Assembly: GCA_028753945.1 (NCBI GenBank)
Contig: JAPNXP010000012.1
Span: forward strand, 1,302,001-1,366,000
Source of the DNA: Hexactinellida sp. DTS-2022
Lineage: Eukaryota; Porifera; Hexactinellida
Direction: 5' to 3'
DNA: 64,000 nt
Part shown: in pieces, positions 11,303 to 20,734 of the stretch
How positions within the stretch are numbered: the first letter of the stretch is position 1
Layout: the number at the start of each line of letters is the position of its first letter
Notes under the pieces: model-generated
What the model was told of the DNA's origin: nothing
The model's database searches: none
Seen by the model: the letters and a program-made list of their open reading frames with translations, nothing else
Program-made: the position numbers and the translations under genes

Positions 11303-11899
11303 CAAGGGTGGGGTTGTTAACCGTTCTGAGGCTACAGGTATTATTCGTTTTGTTTATACTACAGTGTAGGACTCAGTATTATAAAGTATTACTCCATAAG
11401 TAGTCATTAACTAATACATTTCGCAATTTGGGCAAGTTAGAAACAGTGTAGTTACAGAAAATATATAATGGGTCATTGTAGTGATGAGAAATGGATTTAT
11501 GATCATCATTTTCAACAAAATTCAGATATTTTAATTATTTATACTGTACTTCCTCGCTAATCCCAACAGAGGTGTTCCGATTTAAAAATTTCTGTTCCGA
11601 TTAGTAAAGTAATACATTTTCTATTGGCCTCTATTTCATGAGATTCCGATAATTTGGATCAAACTTGTCCAAAGCATTTTAATCCAACTAAACATGTAGT
11701 ATACTACCTAATTTATTGTCTGAGACTTATTAATTTAGGATTCCATTGTAATATACGTTGGATCTCCTGTTCGGACTAGCGAGGATGTACTGTAAGATAA
11801 TTTCCAAATAATACTGCTAGCTGCTGATTATCAACAGGCCGGCTAACTGGTTAACGAAATATGCAACCGCTAGCCAGCTGGTTAACAAATCCAGCCTTG
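11303..11899. mobile_element. hAT-like element, family CAAGG…GGTTAACC
   Basis: It starts CAAGGGTGGGGTTGTTAACC and ends …CCAGCCTTG. Both sides carry TATAAAC (11296-11302 and 11900-11906). GGTTAACC-rich ends are shared with 11916-12335, 35606-36177 and a piece at 41826-41900. A pogo-like MITE sits inside (11543-11792). Confidence 0.7.
11543..11792. mobile_element. Pogo-like MITE nested in the hAT-like element
   Basis: The left end is CTGTACTTCCTCGCTAATCC and the right end is the inverse of CAGTACATCCTCGCTAGTCC. Both carry the same motif as the MITE at 36209-36527. Confidence 0.6.
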
Positions 11900-11915
11900 T
11901 ATAAACTATAGTTAA

Positions 11916-12335
11916 GGGTGGGGTTGGTTAACCATTTTGGGGCCACGGTTACGATTATCTTCACACTACGGTTAACCGGTTAACCGCCACTGAAAGTTAT
12001 AACAAAATATATAGACATTTCTCAGAAAATATCTAAATTGTAGTAACGAAAAACACATTCTTTTAGCCAAGTACTCTATTAGTACAATTAACTGCGGTAC
12101 AAGTTTATCACTTCAGGTTACTTCTACACTGTGTTGTCACCAAAATATATCTGTGACTATGGGTAATAAGATAAACAATTATTATATTCTGAACAAAATG
12201 CGTGCAAATTCACACTGTTATCCAATAATTTGTACTTCTAATTGTAAATTGTAATATTAACATATCGGTTAACTGATCACTAAAATCCGTAACAGTTAAC
12301 CGGTATTAGCGACGGTTAACCGAATTCAGCCTTGA
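11916..12335. mobile_element. Second copy of the GGTTAACC hAT-like family
   Basis: It begins AAGGGTGGGGTTGGTTAACC and ends GGTTAACCGAATTCAGCCTT, the same two ends as the neighbour at 11303-11899. No clear target duplication was found. Confidence 0.55.
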
Positions 12336-12592
12336 TTTAATATTTTCTGAAGGACGAAATGTAGCAGTAGTAAGGAATAAAAACAAAGCTGAACCTTACT
12401 AATTATGTAGTATAAATAATGTTCTACTGTGGTGATCAGCATGGGCGGTTGACTGGCTAACCGTGGCGAGAAATTGAATCGTAACCGTAGCCCCAGAATT
12501 TACCATTGAATAAAATATTGGGAACAACAAGATACTCTCCCCTGACTTGAGGGTGGGGTCGACACCTCCCTCCTGACGCTATACAGTAAGTG

Positions 12593-12748
12593 CATAGGCG
12601 TCGTAAATGCAAAGGTCAATCCTTCGGGCAGCCAGGAAATTCCGGGGAAATTCCGGGGAAACTCCGGGTATAGTATTAGTAGCATAAGGGCAACCCTTCC
12701 GGGCCGCCCGGACATTTCCGGGCACCCGGGCGAGTAACGACGCCTATT
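12593..12748. mobile_element. GC-rich MITE with CATAGGCGTCGT termini
   Basis: The termini are CATAGGCGTCGTAA and its inverted counterpart …TAACGACGCCTATT. The flanks are agtaagtg and agtaactt, an imperfect 8-bp duplication. The related end GTAACGACGCCTGTG occurs at 27534-27548. Confidence 0.55.
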
Positions 12749-12811
12749 AGTAACTTAGTAAGTGGCTTAGAAATTAGTATGTATCTCAAATACAAGTGTC
12801 ACTAAGTGTCT

Positions 12812-13164
12812 CTTTAACAACAAACAGCACTTATTTGCAAGTACATATGTAGTTAATTCTAGACTGAATTCGTATTTAGTATACTATGCAATTACTTAAA
12901 ATAACCGCTAGTCTCTATGTTAATTTGGAATATTCCTAAATTTTTTAATCCTATATTGTAAATAACAACAATAAATAGACATAATAGAAATTTGCGAGTG
13001 TAAAATTCGTATTCAGCATACTTGATTACCTAGTATTTAACATTTGGAAGTGAACAAATAGCGGGATTAGATCTGGATATAATCAATTTATAACAACCCA
13101 TAATATTTAGTTAAAAATTTTCTATAAGTAATATGACTCCATTTCGCCTGGTACTCAATCTCGC
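12812..13164. repeat. Right inner arm of the inverted repeat (partner 8382-8838)
   Basis: This is the inverted copy of the left arm, lacking about 100 bp of its middle. The two arms enclose about 4 kb of hAT-like insertions. Confidence 0.75.
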
Positions 13165-13299
13165 CTAGGCGAGAATGAGTTTCAGGCGAAATTGAGACTA
13201 ATCTGGTCGTTGAAATCCCATAATGGGTCGTACCTAGAAAAAATTCATACAAAGCGTATTTTAGTATCATTAGAAGCGGAATTTTTCGTAGAATAACAT

Positions 13300-13965
13300 A
13301 TCCAAAATCCGCTAAAATCCGTTTTGGGGAAAAACTTTTACACGGGTGGCAGTGTCGGCCATTTCATAGTAAATCGCCGACATTTTCGTAACTAACTTTC
13401 TCAAATCAATTCTAATCAACTTATAATCATCATATTTGTACTTAGCGTAAAATTTCCAGCAATTTGATATATCACATGACAACATTTGGAGGAATTTTTC
13501 CATAGCAACGCTGGAATGTATCAAAAATATGTCAGGAATGTGCGAACATTCCATTCTCAAATTGTGTGCCTATCCAATCTAGTGACCCCTCGTTCAACTC
13601 CACTAGTATAATTATACACATATCGACCCTCTAAAATAGGATTTGACGAGATTTATCTGAAAATCTTCAATTTTAGGTTTATCTCGATTAATCTCGTCAA
13701 ATCCTATTTTGGAGGGTCGATATGTGTATAATTATACTAGTGGAGTTGAACGAGGGGTCACTAGATTGGATAGGCACACAATTTGAGAATGGAATGTTCG
13801 CACATTCCTGATGGACATGTAATATATCAAATTGCTGGAAATTTAACGCAGAGTACCAATATGGTGATAATAAGTTGATTGGAGCTGATTTGAGAAAGTT
13901 AGCTCGGGAAATGTCGGCGATTTACTATGGAAAATCAGAAACTGCAACCCGTGTAAAAAAATTTC
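13300..13965. repeat. Foldback repeat, about 0.3-kb arms
   Basis: Sequences from 13350-13645 recur inverted at 13680-13945 (for example 'catagtaaatcgccgacatt' and 'tagtgacccctcgttcaact'). The right arm lacks about 60 bp. The left arm is homologous to 52700-52852 joined to 53975-54190. Confidence 0.75.
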
Positions 13966-14265
13966 CTCACGGGTTTGGGTTTGCAACTTTTTTTATATGT
14001 TTATTTGGGTCCAGAAGAAGACTCAAGTGTGAAATTGTTTGGTAACAATTTTTTTCAAGGTTTTGAGTTAAAATTCCCTAACTAATAGGATGCATAGTTT
14101 AGCTTATAATTAAATTTATAAACTGGCCTTCTCGGTGACATACACGGTCGTATATTAAGTAGGCCATGGTTACGTATTCTAAATCTGACATATTATAGTA
14201 CAGTAGTATATTTGTTTTTAGAATGTAAATTTTTAAAAATATTAACAACAATATATAACTTTGAA

Positions 14266-15900
14266 TTAAAATAAATTCGAAATTGCATCGCCGGAAAACA
14301 TTTCTGAACAAATGAATATTTCAGTAGATACAAGCTTAAACTCGAAGCTAACGGAATTCGTTCGGAAACCAATAAATTTAAGGACAGGGACTTCAGTTGA
14401 ATGTCTGAGAACGAATTTATACAAATCAAAGGGTAGACAATTGGGCGGTATAACAATTCTCTTTAAAGCTATACACTGGGCTGCTAGGCTCTTCAGTGGG
14501 TATGGCTTAGGATAACATGTATGTAAAGTATCGCGGTTATTCTCACAAGCGAGGGCGATTGCATTCTGTCCAGAATAACACTCAACAGAGAGTGGGTAAC
14601 ATCCGTTCTCTATAAGGTACTGAATGAGAACTTGCACTGGATTAACCTTTTGGCGTGTCTTATTCTGCAATATTATGTGGAGAGGGAATAAGCCAAACAC
14701 ATCTCTCTCGTTTATACTGAACCCACACTCTATCAGAAACTGAATGAACTCCATGTCAGTGTCAATGTCTATTCTGTCCAGACAGCGTCTGAGAATACAG
14801 AATATATTGATAAGTGTGAAGTACCGTTTGAAGGGAATTCCTGAATCGGGAGTTGATATTGGAATATTGCTAGTTTTTTCAACGAATTCCAGCAGACTGC
14901 CCCTCACACTCGTAATGTCCTCAGCGTTAGATTTTGCGTAGTAACTAAACCATAAGCTTAGAGTATGTACGAAAATAAACAAAGATTTGAGCACCGGAAG
15001 TTCGGACTTAGCAAACAGGTCTCTGTGTAATAACATGCGCAGTGTAGTTAGGTACCAGTCGCAATAGAAGGGAAGTCGCGAACGAATCGGAGATCGAGGC
15101 CCCCTCCCAGTTAGAAAAGCGTCATTCATTATAGCTGCTGATCTTATACACTGCGAACCATGGATATAGTCGTACATGCATTGAGCAATTGTTGGAATAT
15201 TCTTATCCAGAAATACCAGAATACAACTGTGCAGAAAGTCCCGTTTATTCTTTGTCTTCAGCACGCACGCCCCCAGCGCGCAAGCAACCTGCGAACACTT
15301 GTCGCCGTCAAGCAACAGGCAGGAAACAGTGGTGAGCGCATCTGCGTCGGAAGATAAGGCGTTAATCTTCTCTGTTAAGAGACTGAGGTCCGACTGGTAT
15401 CTAGAATAGCAACGAGAGAATATATTATAGATATGGGTGTAGAAACCTGGCTGAGAGAAATGATCGAATAGCAGCAGTAGCTTGTAAGCCCTCAGCAGCT
15501 GATCCTTTCTAACTACACTGCCACAAACAGACAGAATATACAAAGTCAGCTCTGAATCGCACTGTATAACTGACAAGTCCAGGATAGAAATCCCATCCTC
15601 GTTCGTATACAGAAGGTCTGCTGGTGTAAAGTAAGTTATAAGTATGTGCACTTTAGTGGCAACTGTGAAGGGAGAAGAAATAAGATAATGCAGGACTGAG
15701 TTTCTGTAACTATCTCTAAAATCATGTAAAGAGTTGGTGCTAAACAGATCAGTATTTTTAATGAACTCCAATTGAGTTTCTGTTAATTTCAAACACTGAA
15801 ATGCTGAATAGATAAAGTCAGATAATCTTTCATTAACAAGAATGGAGTGTTTAGGAATTTTCTTGCTTTTAACAATTCTCGGAGTAATAATACCTGACAT
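14266..15900 (-). CDS. FEM1-like ankyrin protein, candidate CUL2 substrate receptor
   Basis: This is one uninterrupted frame of 544 residues from the ATG at 15900. The family role, if correct, is recognition of C-terminal degrons for a CUL2 ubiquitin ligase. The N-terminal third contains ankyrin-like segments (NSVLHYLISSPF; TNEDGISILDLSVIQ). The middle is helical. Near 390-445 come two further ankyrin-like units (RDVFGLFPLHIIL; YSGQNAIALA). Near 460-500 PLKSLAAQCIALKRI…LPFDLYKFVLRH resembles the VHL/SOCS-type box at the end of FEM1 proteins. The ankyrin repeats are weak and divergent, so the assignment rests mostly on the C-terminal box and the overall order. The alternative is an unclassified ankyrin/SOCS-box protein. 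Confidence 0.6.
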   Translation of the reverse strand: MSGIITPRIVKSKKIPKHSILVNERLSDFIYSAFQCLKLTETQLEFIKNTDLFSTNSLHDFRDSYRNSVLHYLISSPFTVATKVHILITYFTPADLLYTNEDGISILDLSVIQCDSELTLYILSVCGSVVRKDQLLRAYKLLLLFDHFSQPGFYTHIYNIFSRCYSRYQSDLSLLTEKINALSSDADALTTVSCLLLDGDKCSQVACALGACVLKTKNKRDFLHSCILVFLDKNIPTIAQCMYDYIHGSQCIRSAAIMNDAFLTGRGPRSPIRSRLPFYCDWYLTTLRMLLHRDLFAKSELPVLKSLFIFVHTLSLWFSYYAKSNAEDITSVRGSLLEFVEKTSNIPISTPDSGIPFKRYFTLINIFCILRRCLDRIDIDTDMEFIQFLIECGFSINERDVFGLFPLHIILQNKTRQKVNPVQVLIQYLIENGCYPLSVECYSGQNAIALACENNRDTLHTCYPKPYPLKSLAAQCIALKRIVIPPNCLPFDLYKFVLRHSTEVPVLKFIGFRTNSVSFEFKLVSTEIFICSEMFSGDAISNLF

Positions 15901-16507
15901 CAACAAATCCTAAGTACAAGCAGTGATTATTATTACCAGTAGAATAACTAGCAATATTACATCCGGTCCTACTGAATAGGTAGGGTAAGTTAGGCTGTTT
16001 TGAGTTTGACATATTTGTTCCTGCTGCAAATTGGTTCCGGCCGGAACCAATTTGTCATAATTTGTTGATTTAGCAAATTGGTTCCGGGCTAAATTTAGTG
16101 TAAATCATTTCTATGGGTTTGTCCATTCATAGCAAATCCTTCCGGTGTAAGTGCGTTATGGGGACCCCAGCGTTTTAGGGCCCGTCCCTAAAGCCCTAGC
16201 GTTTGGGAACCTGGGCTATAAACCACTAGCGATATGGGGACGGGATCCCTAAAACGCTAAGGCTTTAGGGACAGGGGCCCTAAAATGCCGAGGTCCCCAA
16301 AGCGCGCTTACACCGGCTTAATTTATACCAATAATCACACTTAGACGGTTTCCTTGTGCAACACTTAAGTAATTATCACTTTTTCAAACCAAGTTTGCAA
16401 AATAGTAGTGTAAATAAAAATAATTTTTTTATGTAAATGGGGGTTAGAATCCCAGGACCTGATATATTTCTATGAATTGAATCCCAGGATTTCATTCTAA
16501 ACCCTAG
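15901..16507. other. Gene-free stretch with a 26-bp perfect palindrome
   Basis: Bases 16028-16053 form a perfect palindrome centred on CCGGCCGG with AAATTGGTT arms. The rest is occupied by the MITE at 16142-16316. Confidence 0.6.
16142..16316. mobile_element. MITE with CCGGTGTAAG termini and TTTAGGG hairpins
   Basis: The termini are CCGGTGTAAGTGCGTTATGG and an inverted copy reading CCGGTGTAAGCGCGCTTTGG. The inside is a chain of 'ccctaaa/tttaggg' and 'ctagcg/cgctag' hairpins. Related ends occur at 3420-3445 and near 58110. Confidence 0.75.
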
Positions 16508-16515
16508 GGTCCAAT

Positions 16516-17341
16516 CAGGCGCGGCGCTAGAGGGGGGCAGTCGCCCCCCCCCCCCCCTAGTATAAATCCTTCCCCCTGCGGGGGGCAGGATTTTAGCGTA
16601 TTCTCAAGTAAAATAATATGTGATGAATTCGCCCATGATAATCCCTAAGCTCATTCCCCTGGACACATTTCTAGAGGCTCGAATGTCTAAAATTTTTAGC
16701 TCGCTCGAGCAATTTTCATCAAAAAAACATACATATTATTATCGGAAATCTCGTATGTGCATCGCCGCACCCCAAAAGTTGCAAATAAAAATTTATTAAC
16801 AGTATTTGTGATAATTATTTTCCTCAAAAATAAAATTATTTGTAATACAATGCATATCGAGTAACGCAGAGGCGTCGGAGCAAAATAAAAGTGGGGCGGC
16901 CATAATTTTATTTTAACAGAGTTAGTGAGCGACCAAAACGGGCCTGGCAATGGGTGACCGCTAGGCCGCTCCACTTTTCGTCATAAGTATATTATTTGTT
17001 CCTAAGAAAGTGGTCCGACGAAGAGTATGAATTGATCTGAAGGTGGCCGAGGACATCCTCAGCTAATATGCTGTATTTTTTAATTCAACAAAAAAGTGGG
17101 GCGGCCATGGCCGCCCCAGCCGCTGCAGCTCCGACGCCTATGTAACGGGAATATAAGTAAATATAATTTCAAAAAATCACTGGATTTCAATGAAGTCCAA
17201 ATATCCCTTGATATTTGGCAAGTATGACAAGTTCATCGTAGCTCCATTGTTTTCAGATAAATTCTGAAAGATGGACAAGCTGCCCCCCTGAAAATTGGTC
17301 GCCCCCCCCCCCCGAGTTCGAAAAACCTGGCGCCGCGCATG
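16516..17341. mobile_element. hAT-like element with poly-G/poly-C termini, exact 8-bp TSD
   Basis: It begins CAGGCGCGGCGCTAGAGG followed by a G run and C run, and ends with a C run and CCTGGCGCCGCGCATG. Target duplications GGTCCAAT are exact (16508-16515 and 17342-17349). No transposase is present. Confidence 0.9.
16867..17140. mobile_element. Nested hAT-like element with CAGAGGCGTCGGAGC termini
   Basis: The termini CAGAGGCGTCGGAGC and …GCTCCGACGCCTA bound a segment carrying 'gtggggcggcc' on both sides. The flanks gagtaacg and tgtaacgg match only partly as a duplication. It lies inside the element at 16516-17341. Confidence 0.7.
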
Positions 17342-17349
17342 GGTCCAAT

Positions 17350-18182
17350 ACTTCATTGGTTAATAGTTTTTCTGTGACTTAACAACAAACAGTTGGAATA
17401 TTGAATAAGTATTCAAACGAGGCGCATGCATTAGTCAGAATTTGTAAGTTGTCATTAGTTACAATATTGAATACTGGCGTTAGTTAGAATGGGTTTTCAG
17501 TAAGACGGCGTACTAGTTCATATTTTGAGATTTAATAATTACTAACTTTGTTGTATTTCATTCATTATTAAATTTCTCTTATATGTTCGCAATTTATTGG
17601 GATTTCAAAGAAATTCGTTCTACAAGGCGACAATTTGTAACGATGATATTTATTCAAACAAAACCTTAGACATACATTCATGATTATTGTGGGGAATCTG
17701 GTAAATCTGACTAGCTCCAACTTAGTGAAAACCCATTCTGACTAACGCAAACTAATCGAAAAAGCCATTCTGACAAACGCCAGTCTTCAATATTCTAACT
17801 AATCACAACTTACAAATTCTGACTAATGCAGCGCCCACATTCAAACAATCTAATAGTTTTGGTCGATAATATATAGGCCAATAATTCCAACCTCCCTTAT
17901 CCGGGCACTGTGGTCCGGAGGGTGCCCGTAAATCGGAGTTTACCCGGATCTGAGAAATACAATGCAATGGCTGGTACACATAAAATTCCTAAGTGTCTAA
18001 TCCATATTTTCTAAAGTAATTCAAAATATAAAACTCATGTTTTTAACGGGTTGTGGATAAATTATGATATGTATATGGTATATAATTTTGTCATTAAACT
18101 CGATAATTAATTAAATGAATACATATTTAGTTTGTCTTTACACCAAATGGATGCCCGGATGACGGAGGTTTGAGTGTATATA
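17350..18182. other. Gene-free stretch
   Basis: Imperfect inverted motifs ('cattagtcagaatttgtaag' near 17430 and its complement near 17820) suggest an old foldback element. No coding signal was seen. Confidence 0.5.
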
Positions 18183-18334
18183 CAGGTAAACCTCCGAAAT
18201 GCGACACTTTTGGGAGCAGGGCTTATGCCGGATATTCGGAGGTTGCCCCCACATGCATTATTTATATTGGAAAGTCAATCGGGAGAATGGTTTTATGCCG
18301 TATTTCATAGGTGCCGCTTTTAGAGGTTTACCTG
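18183..18334. mobile_element. Tc1/mariner-like MITE, CAGGTAAACCTCC family
   Basis: The termini CAGGTAAACCTCC and GAGGTTTACCTG are flanked by TA on both sides. It belongs to the same family as 8128-8363 and 47358-47440. Confidence 0.8.
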
Positions 18335-18459
18335 TATATATATCGCTAGCATGCACCTAAATAGCTATTCGGCCATTATCGCCATTTGAGCCACTGTGCG
18401 ATCACTCAACTGCTATAAGGTCTCGATTATTCATTAAGATACGTATGTCTTATTATCAT

Positions 18460-18620
18460 CGGTGTATAATACAGCCATTTGTAAATACGCTCCTAATCCT
18501 GGTCTGATCCAATTTTAATACGCCTAAATCACAAATTTATGTTACGGTATAGGAGAGCATTCCAAATTTTCAAAAATCATACTCCAAAAGGAGCGTCTCG
18601 CGCTCCTGGATAATTCCTTG
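18460..18620 (+). mobile_element. hAT-like MITE, family 'CAGCCATTTG', copy B, exact 8-bp TSD
   Basis: The element runs from CGGTGTATAATACAGCC to CTGGATAATTCCTTG. ATTATCAT flanks it exactly on both sides (18452-18459 and 18621-18628). This copy fixes the family boundaries. Confidence 0.85.
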
Positions 18621-18628
18621 ATTATCAT

Positions 18629-19041
18629 GCAATGCATTTGGCCTGCAACATATGTACCCCTTGTTATTAATAACCCCGAGATTAGATAGCATCTTGATGC
18701 GAAATCCCGAGACTACGTATAAGCCCTATTTCTAAGGTTAATTCAGTTAGTACGTCCGGATTAGAACCGGATTTCCGGTACAACTCTATCTGGAAATTGT
18801 AAATTTGGGGGGTGATTACTTAAGTTTTGCATAAGGAAACCGTCTAAGTGTGATTATTGGTATAAATTAAGCCGGAACGAATTTGCTTAGAAATGTATTA
18901 ACTGAATATCGGATGTTCAATAAGAACTACATTTCAAATGTCTATTCAATAAAATTTCGGTTGAGTTTGATAATAAGGTAAAATAAATTTACCCAAACTA
19001 GCAGCTATTATAGTAACTTAACATTTTACTGTTTCTAAGTG
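18629..19041. other. Gene-free stretch downstream of BUB3
   Basis: This is the probable BUB3 3' UTR and spacer. It includes the right arm of the inverted-repeat pair (18811-18874). Confidence 0.5.
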
Positions 19042-20046
19042 CTACTTAGACACAGGAGGCTTCTTTGGCTTAGTCTCTAGCTCCCCAACAGTTCTAATGA
19101 ATATAGCGTCCTTGGGGTACTCCTTGCCCTGCTCCGGGTACACGCAGGAGCTGGCCACTGCTATCTGAGAGCCGTCTGGATGGAAAGCGAGCGAGGCTAT
19201 GTCCGTAGGGTACTTGGTGAACTGACAGAGTCTCTTCTTATTGAATCCGTCCCACACGTTAACCAGGCCGTCTCCTCCGCCCGTAGCAAATGTGTTGTGC
19301 TGCAAATGGAAGGAGATAGAGTGCACGGGGTAAATGTATTCTTTTCCGTTCTCTTTGACTCGGTGGCATTTGAAGGCGTATCTGTCTTTTATATGAACTT
19401 CGGCCACATCTGTGTCGGACAGGTACTCCACGGCTACTCGCCCCTCTATGCTGCTCATTACGAACCCCTGCTTATTCGGGAAGCACCTCAAACAGCGAGT
19501 TTGGTGCTTCAAACTCGAAACCCTTCGCTGCTGTACGGAAGACATGTTGCGCAGGTCCCAAATGAGAATGTTCTTCTCCGCGGTTCCCACCACCAGCACC
19601 TCCCCCGCCAGATCCATGGTGAACACCTTCTCCGGCTGCAGGTAGATGGCCGCTTCATGGTTCTGTCGGAAGTCCAAAACACGGATCGTCTTATCCCAAC
19701 TTCCGGTCACGCAGCAGCCGAGAACTTGCGAGTAGTTGATGCATTTGATCGCTTCATCGTGGGACCCTATGACCTCTTGGTGCTGCCGGGTGAGATCGCT
19801 GAGAATGAGACGTCTGCTGAGCCCGCCGCTGAGCACGTGGTTTTCGTCTGTGAACGCACAGGTGAGTACGGGGGCTGTGTGGCTGTGCGAGGAGACCAAC
19901 TTGTTGTGCAGAACGTCATAGAAGTAGACACTGCTGTCCCAGCTGCTGGCCAACAGGTAGCGCGTGTTAGGATTGGGACTGAATGCCAAGTGACTGATAC
20001 CGTCACTAGGTGGGTTGTTCAGTTGGAATTCATTCAGGTCACTCAT
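19042..20046 (-). CDS. BUB3: Mitotic checkpoint protein BUB3
   Basis: This is a WD-repeat beta-propeller that binds phosphorylated KNL1 at kinetochores and recruits BUB1/BUBR1 for the spindle assembly checkpoint. It is one uninterrupted frame of 334 residues (human 328), with ATG at 20046. The N-terminus EFQLNNPPSDGISHLAFSPN, TGSWDKTIRVLD, the family hallmark SSLKHQTRCLRCFPNKQG, SSIEGRVAVEYL, FAFKCHR-like YAFKCHRVKEN and FATGGGDGLVNVWD occur in the correct order. No domain is missing. The gene is intronless here. A MITE lies 34 bp upstream of the start codon. Confidence 0.96.
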   Translation of the reverse strand: MSDLNEFQLNNPPSDGISHLAFSPNPNTRYLLASSWDSSVYFYDVLHNKLVSSHSHTAPVLTCAFTDENHVLSGGLSRRLILSDLTRQHQEVIGSHDEAIKCINYSQVLGCCVTGSWDKTIRVLDFRQNHEAAIYLQPEKVFTMDLAGEVLVVGTAEKNILIWDLRNMSSVQQRRVSSLKHQTRCLRCFPNKQGFVMSSIEGRVAVEYLSDTDVAEVHIKDRYAFKCHRVKENGKEYIYPVHSISFHLQHNTFATGGGDGLVNVWDGFNKKRLCQFTKYPTDIASLAFHPDGSQIAVASSCVYPEQGKEYPKDAIFIRTVGELETKPKKPPVSK

Positions 20047-20080
20047 TGCCTAAAATATTGTTATCTCAATTAATATATTA

Positions 20081-20203
20081 CAGTAGATGTCGGATATAAG
20101 CACACCGGTTAAAAGAACATATCGGATATAAGTACACTATGTTGGCCGGTCATAAGCACCTTAAGTGCAGTTACGACGATGTGCTTATAACCGGCATCCA
20201 CTG
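20081..20203. mobile_element. Pogo/Tigger-like MITE just upstream of BUB3
   Basis: The termini are CAGTAGATGTCGGATATAAG and an inverted copy reading CAGTGGATGCCGGTTATAAG, flanked by TA on both sides. The 123-bp element belongs to the same family as 37466-37638 and 54592-54936. It sits where the BUB3 promoter or 5' UTR should be. Confidence 0.85.
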
Positions 20204-20205
20204 TA

Positions 20206-20734
20206 TAACAGTATAGTATAGTATAGAATAGTTTTATAACACGTTACTTTTAACGATATTTACAGGTTTCCTATTATGTAGTCTACGAGTATAATAACTG
20301 ATTTGGTTGCTTAACAATTTACAATTATGAATAATAATATTCCTCCCCTCTTCACAATTTCTCATAATATATATGGTGAGGTCATATTTGGTAATCTTCT
20401 TCTAAGTATTTGGGCAAGCGACGTTCACGTTAAGGTCGAGTATAACTTTTTCCTATGAATTCACTTGGTTTCTCAGGCTAGGGGTAGATGATGTCATTTT
20501 CGTAGGAGTCGAATTAATGAAGCTATAATCTGAATCCATAGTTAAAGTTGAGAATCAATTGGAACTATGTCGTCAAATGACCTATTTCGAAGTGAATCAT
20601 CCATTCGAAGACTTGTATTAGTCGCTTCTTGTAATGATTGACTCTTTCGGTTACATTGTCTAACGATCTATAATGATTAGGTGAATTATTTGTTTCTGTA
20701 GTCTTATTGCTTTCTTATTGTGTATTCAACAGTG
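20206..20734. other. Gene-free stretch
   Basis: Nothing was recognised. It may include remains of the retroelement that follows. Confidence 0.4.

Larger units (their letters stand above)
7813..14175. repeat. Outer inverted-repeat pair bounding a 6.4 kb repeat domain
   Basis: Bases 7813-7890 and 14113-14175 are inverted copies sharing 'gtgtatgtcaccgagaagg', 'ggccagtttataaat' and 'ggcctactta'. The left copy begins 37 bp upstream of the CCT5 start codon. The right copy ends 91 bp past the FEM1-like stop codon. They may be remains of one element's termini or two independent insertions; the sequence alone does not decide. Confidence 0.55.
16313..18874. repeat. Inverted-repeat pair enclosing 2.4 kb
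   Basis: Bases 16313-16382 and 18811-18874 are inverted copies (both carry 'ccaataatcacacttagacgg' or its complement). They probably are the termini of an older element. The left terminus appears interrupted by the MITE at 16142-16316, because 'caaattggttccgg' at 16072-16085 continues the homology. Confidence 0.6.

Noticed and set aside
19180-20073. 297-codon open frame on the plus strand
   Set aside because: It is antisense to BUB3, which is unmistakable on the other strand.
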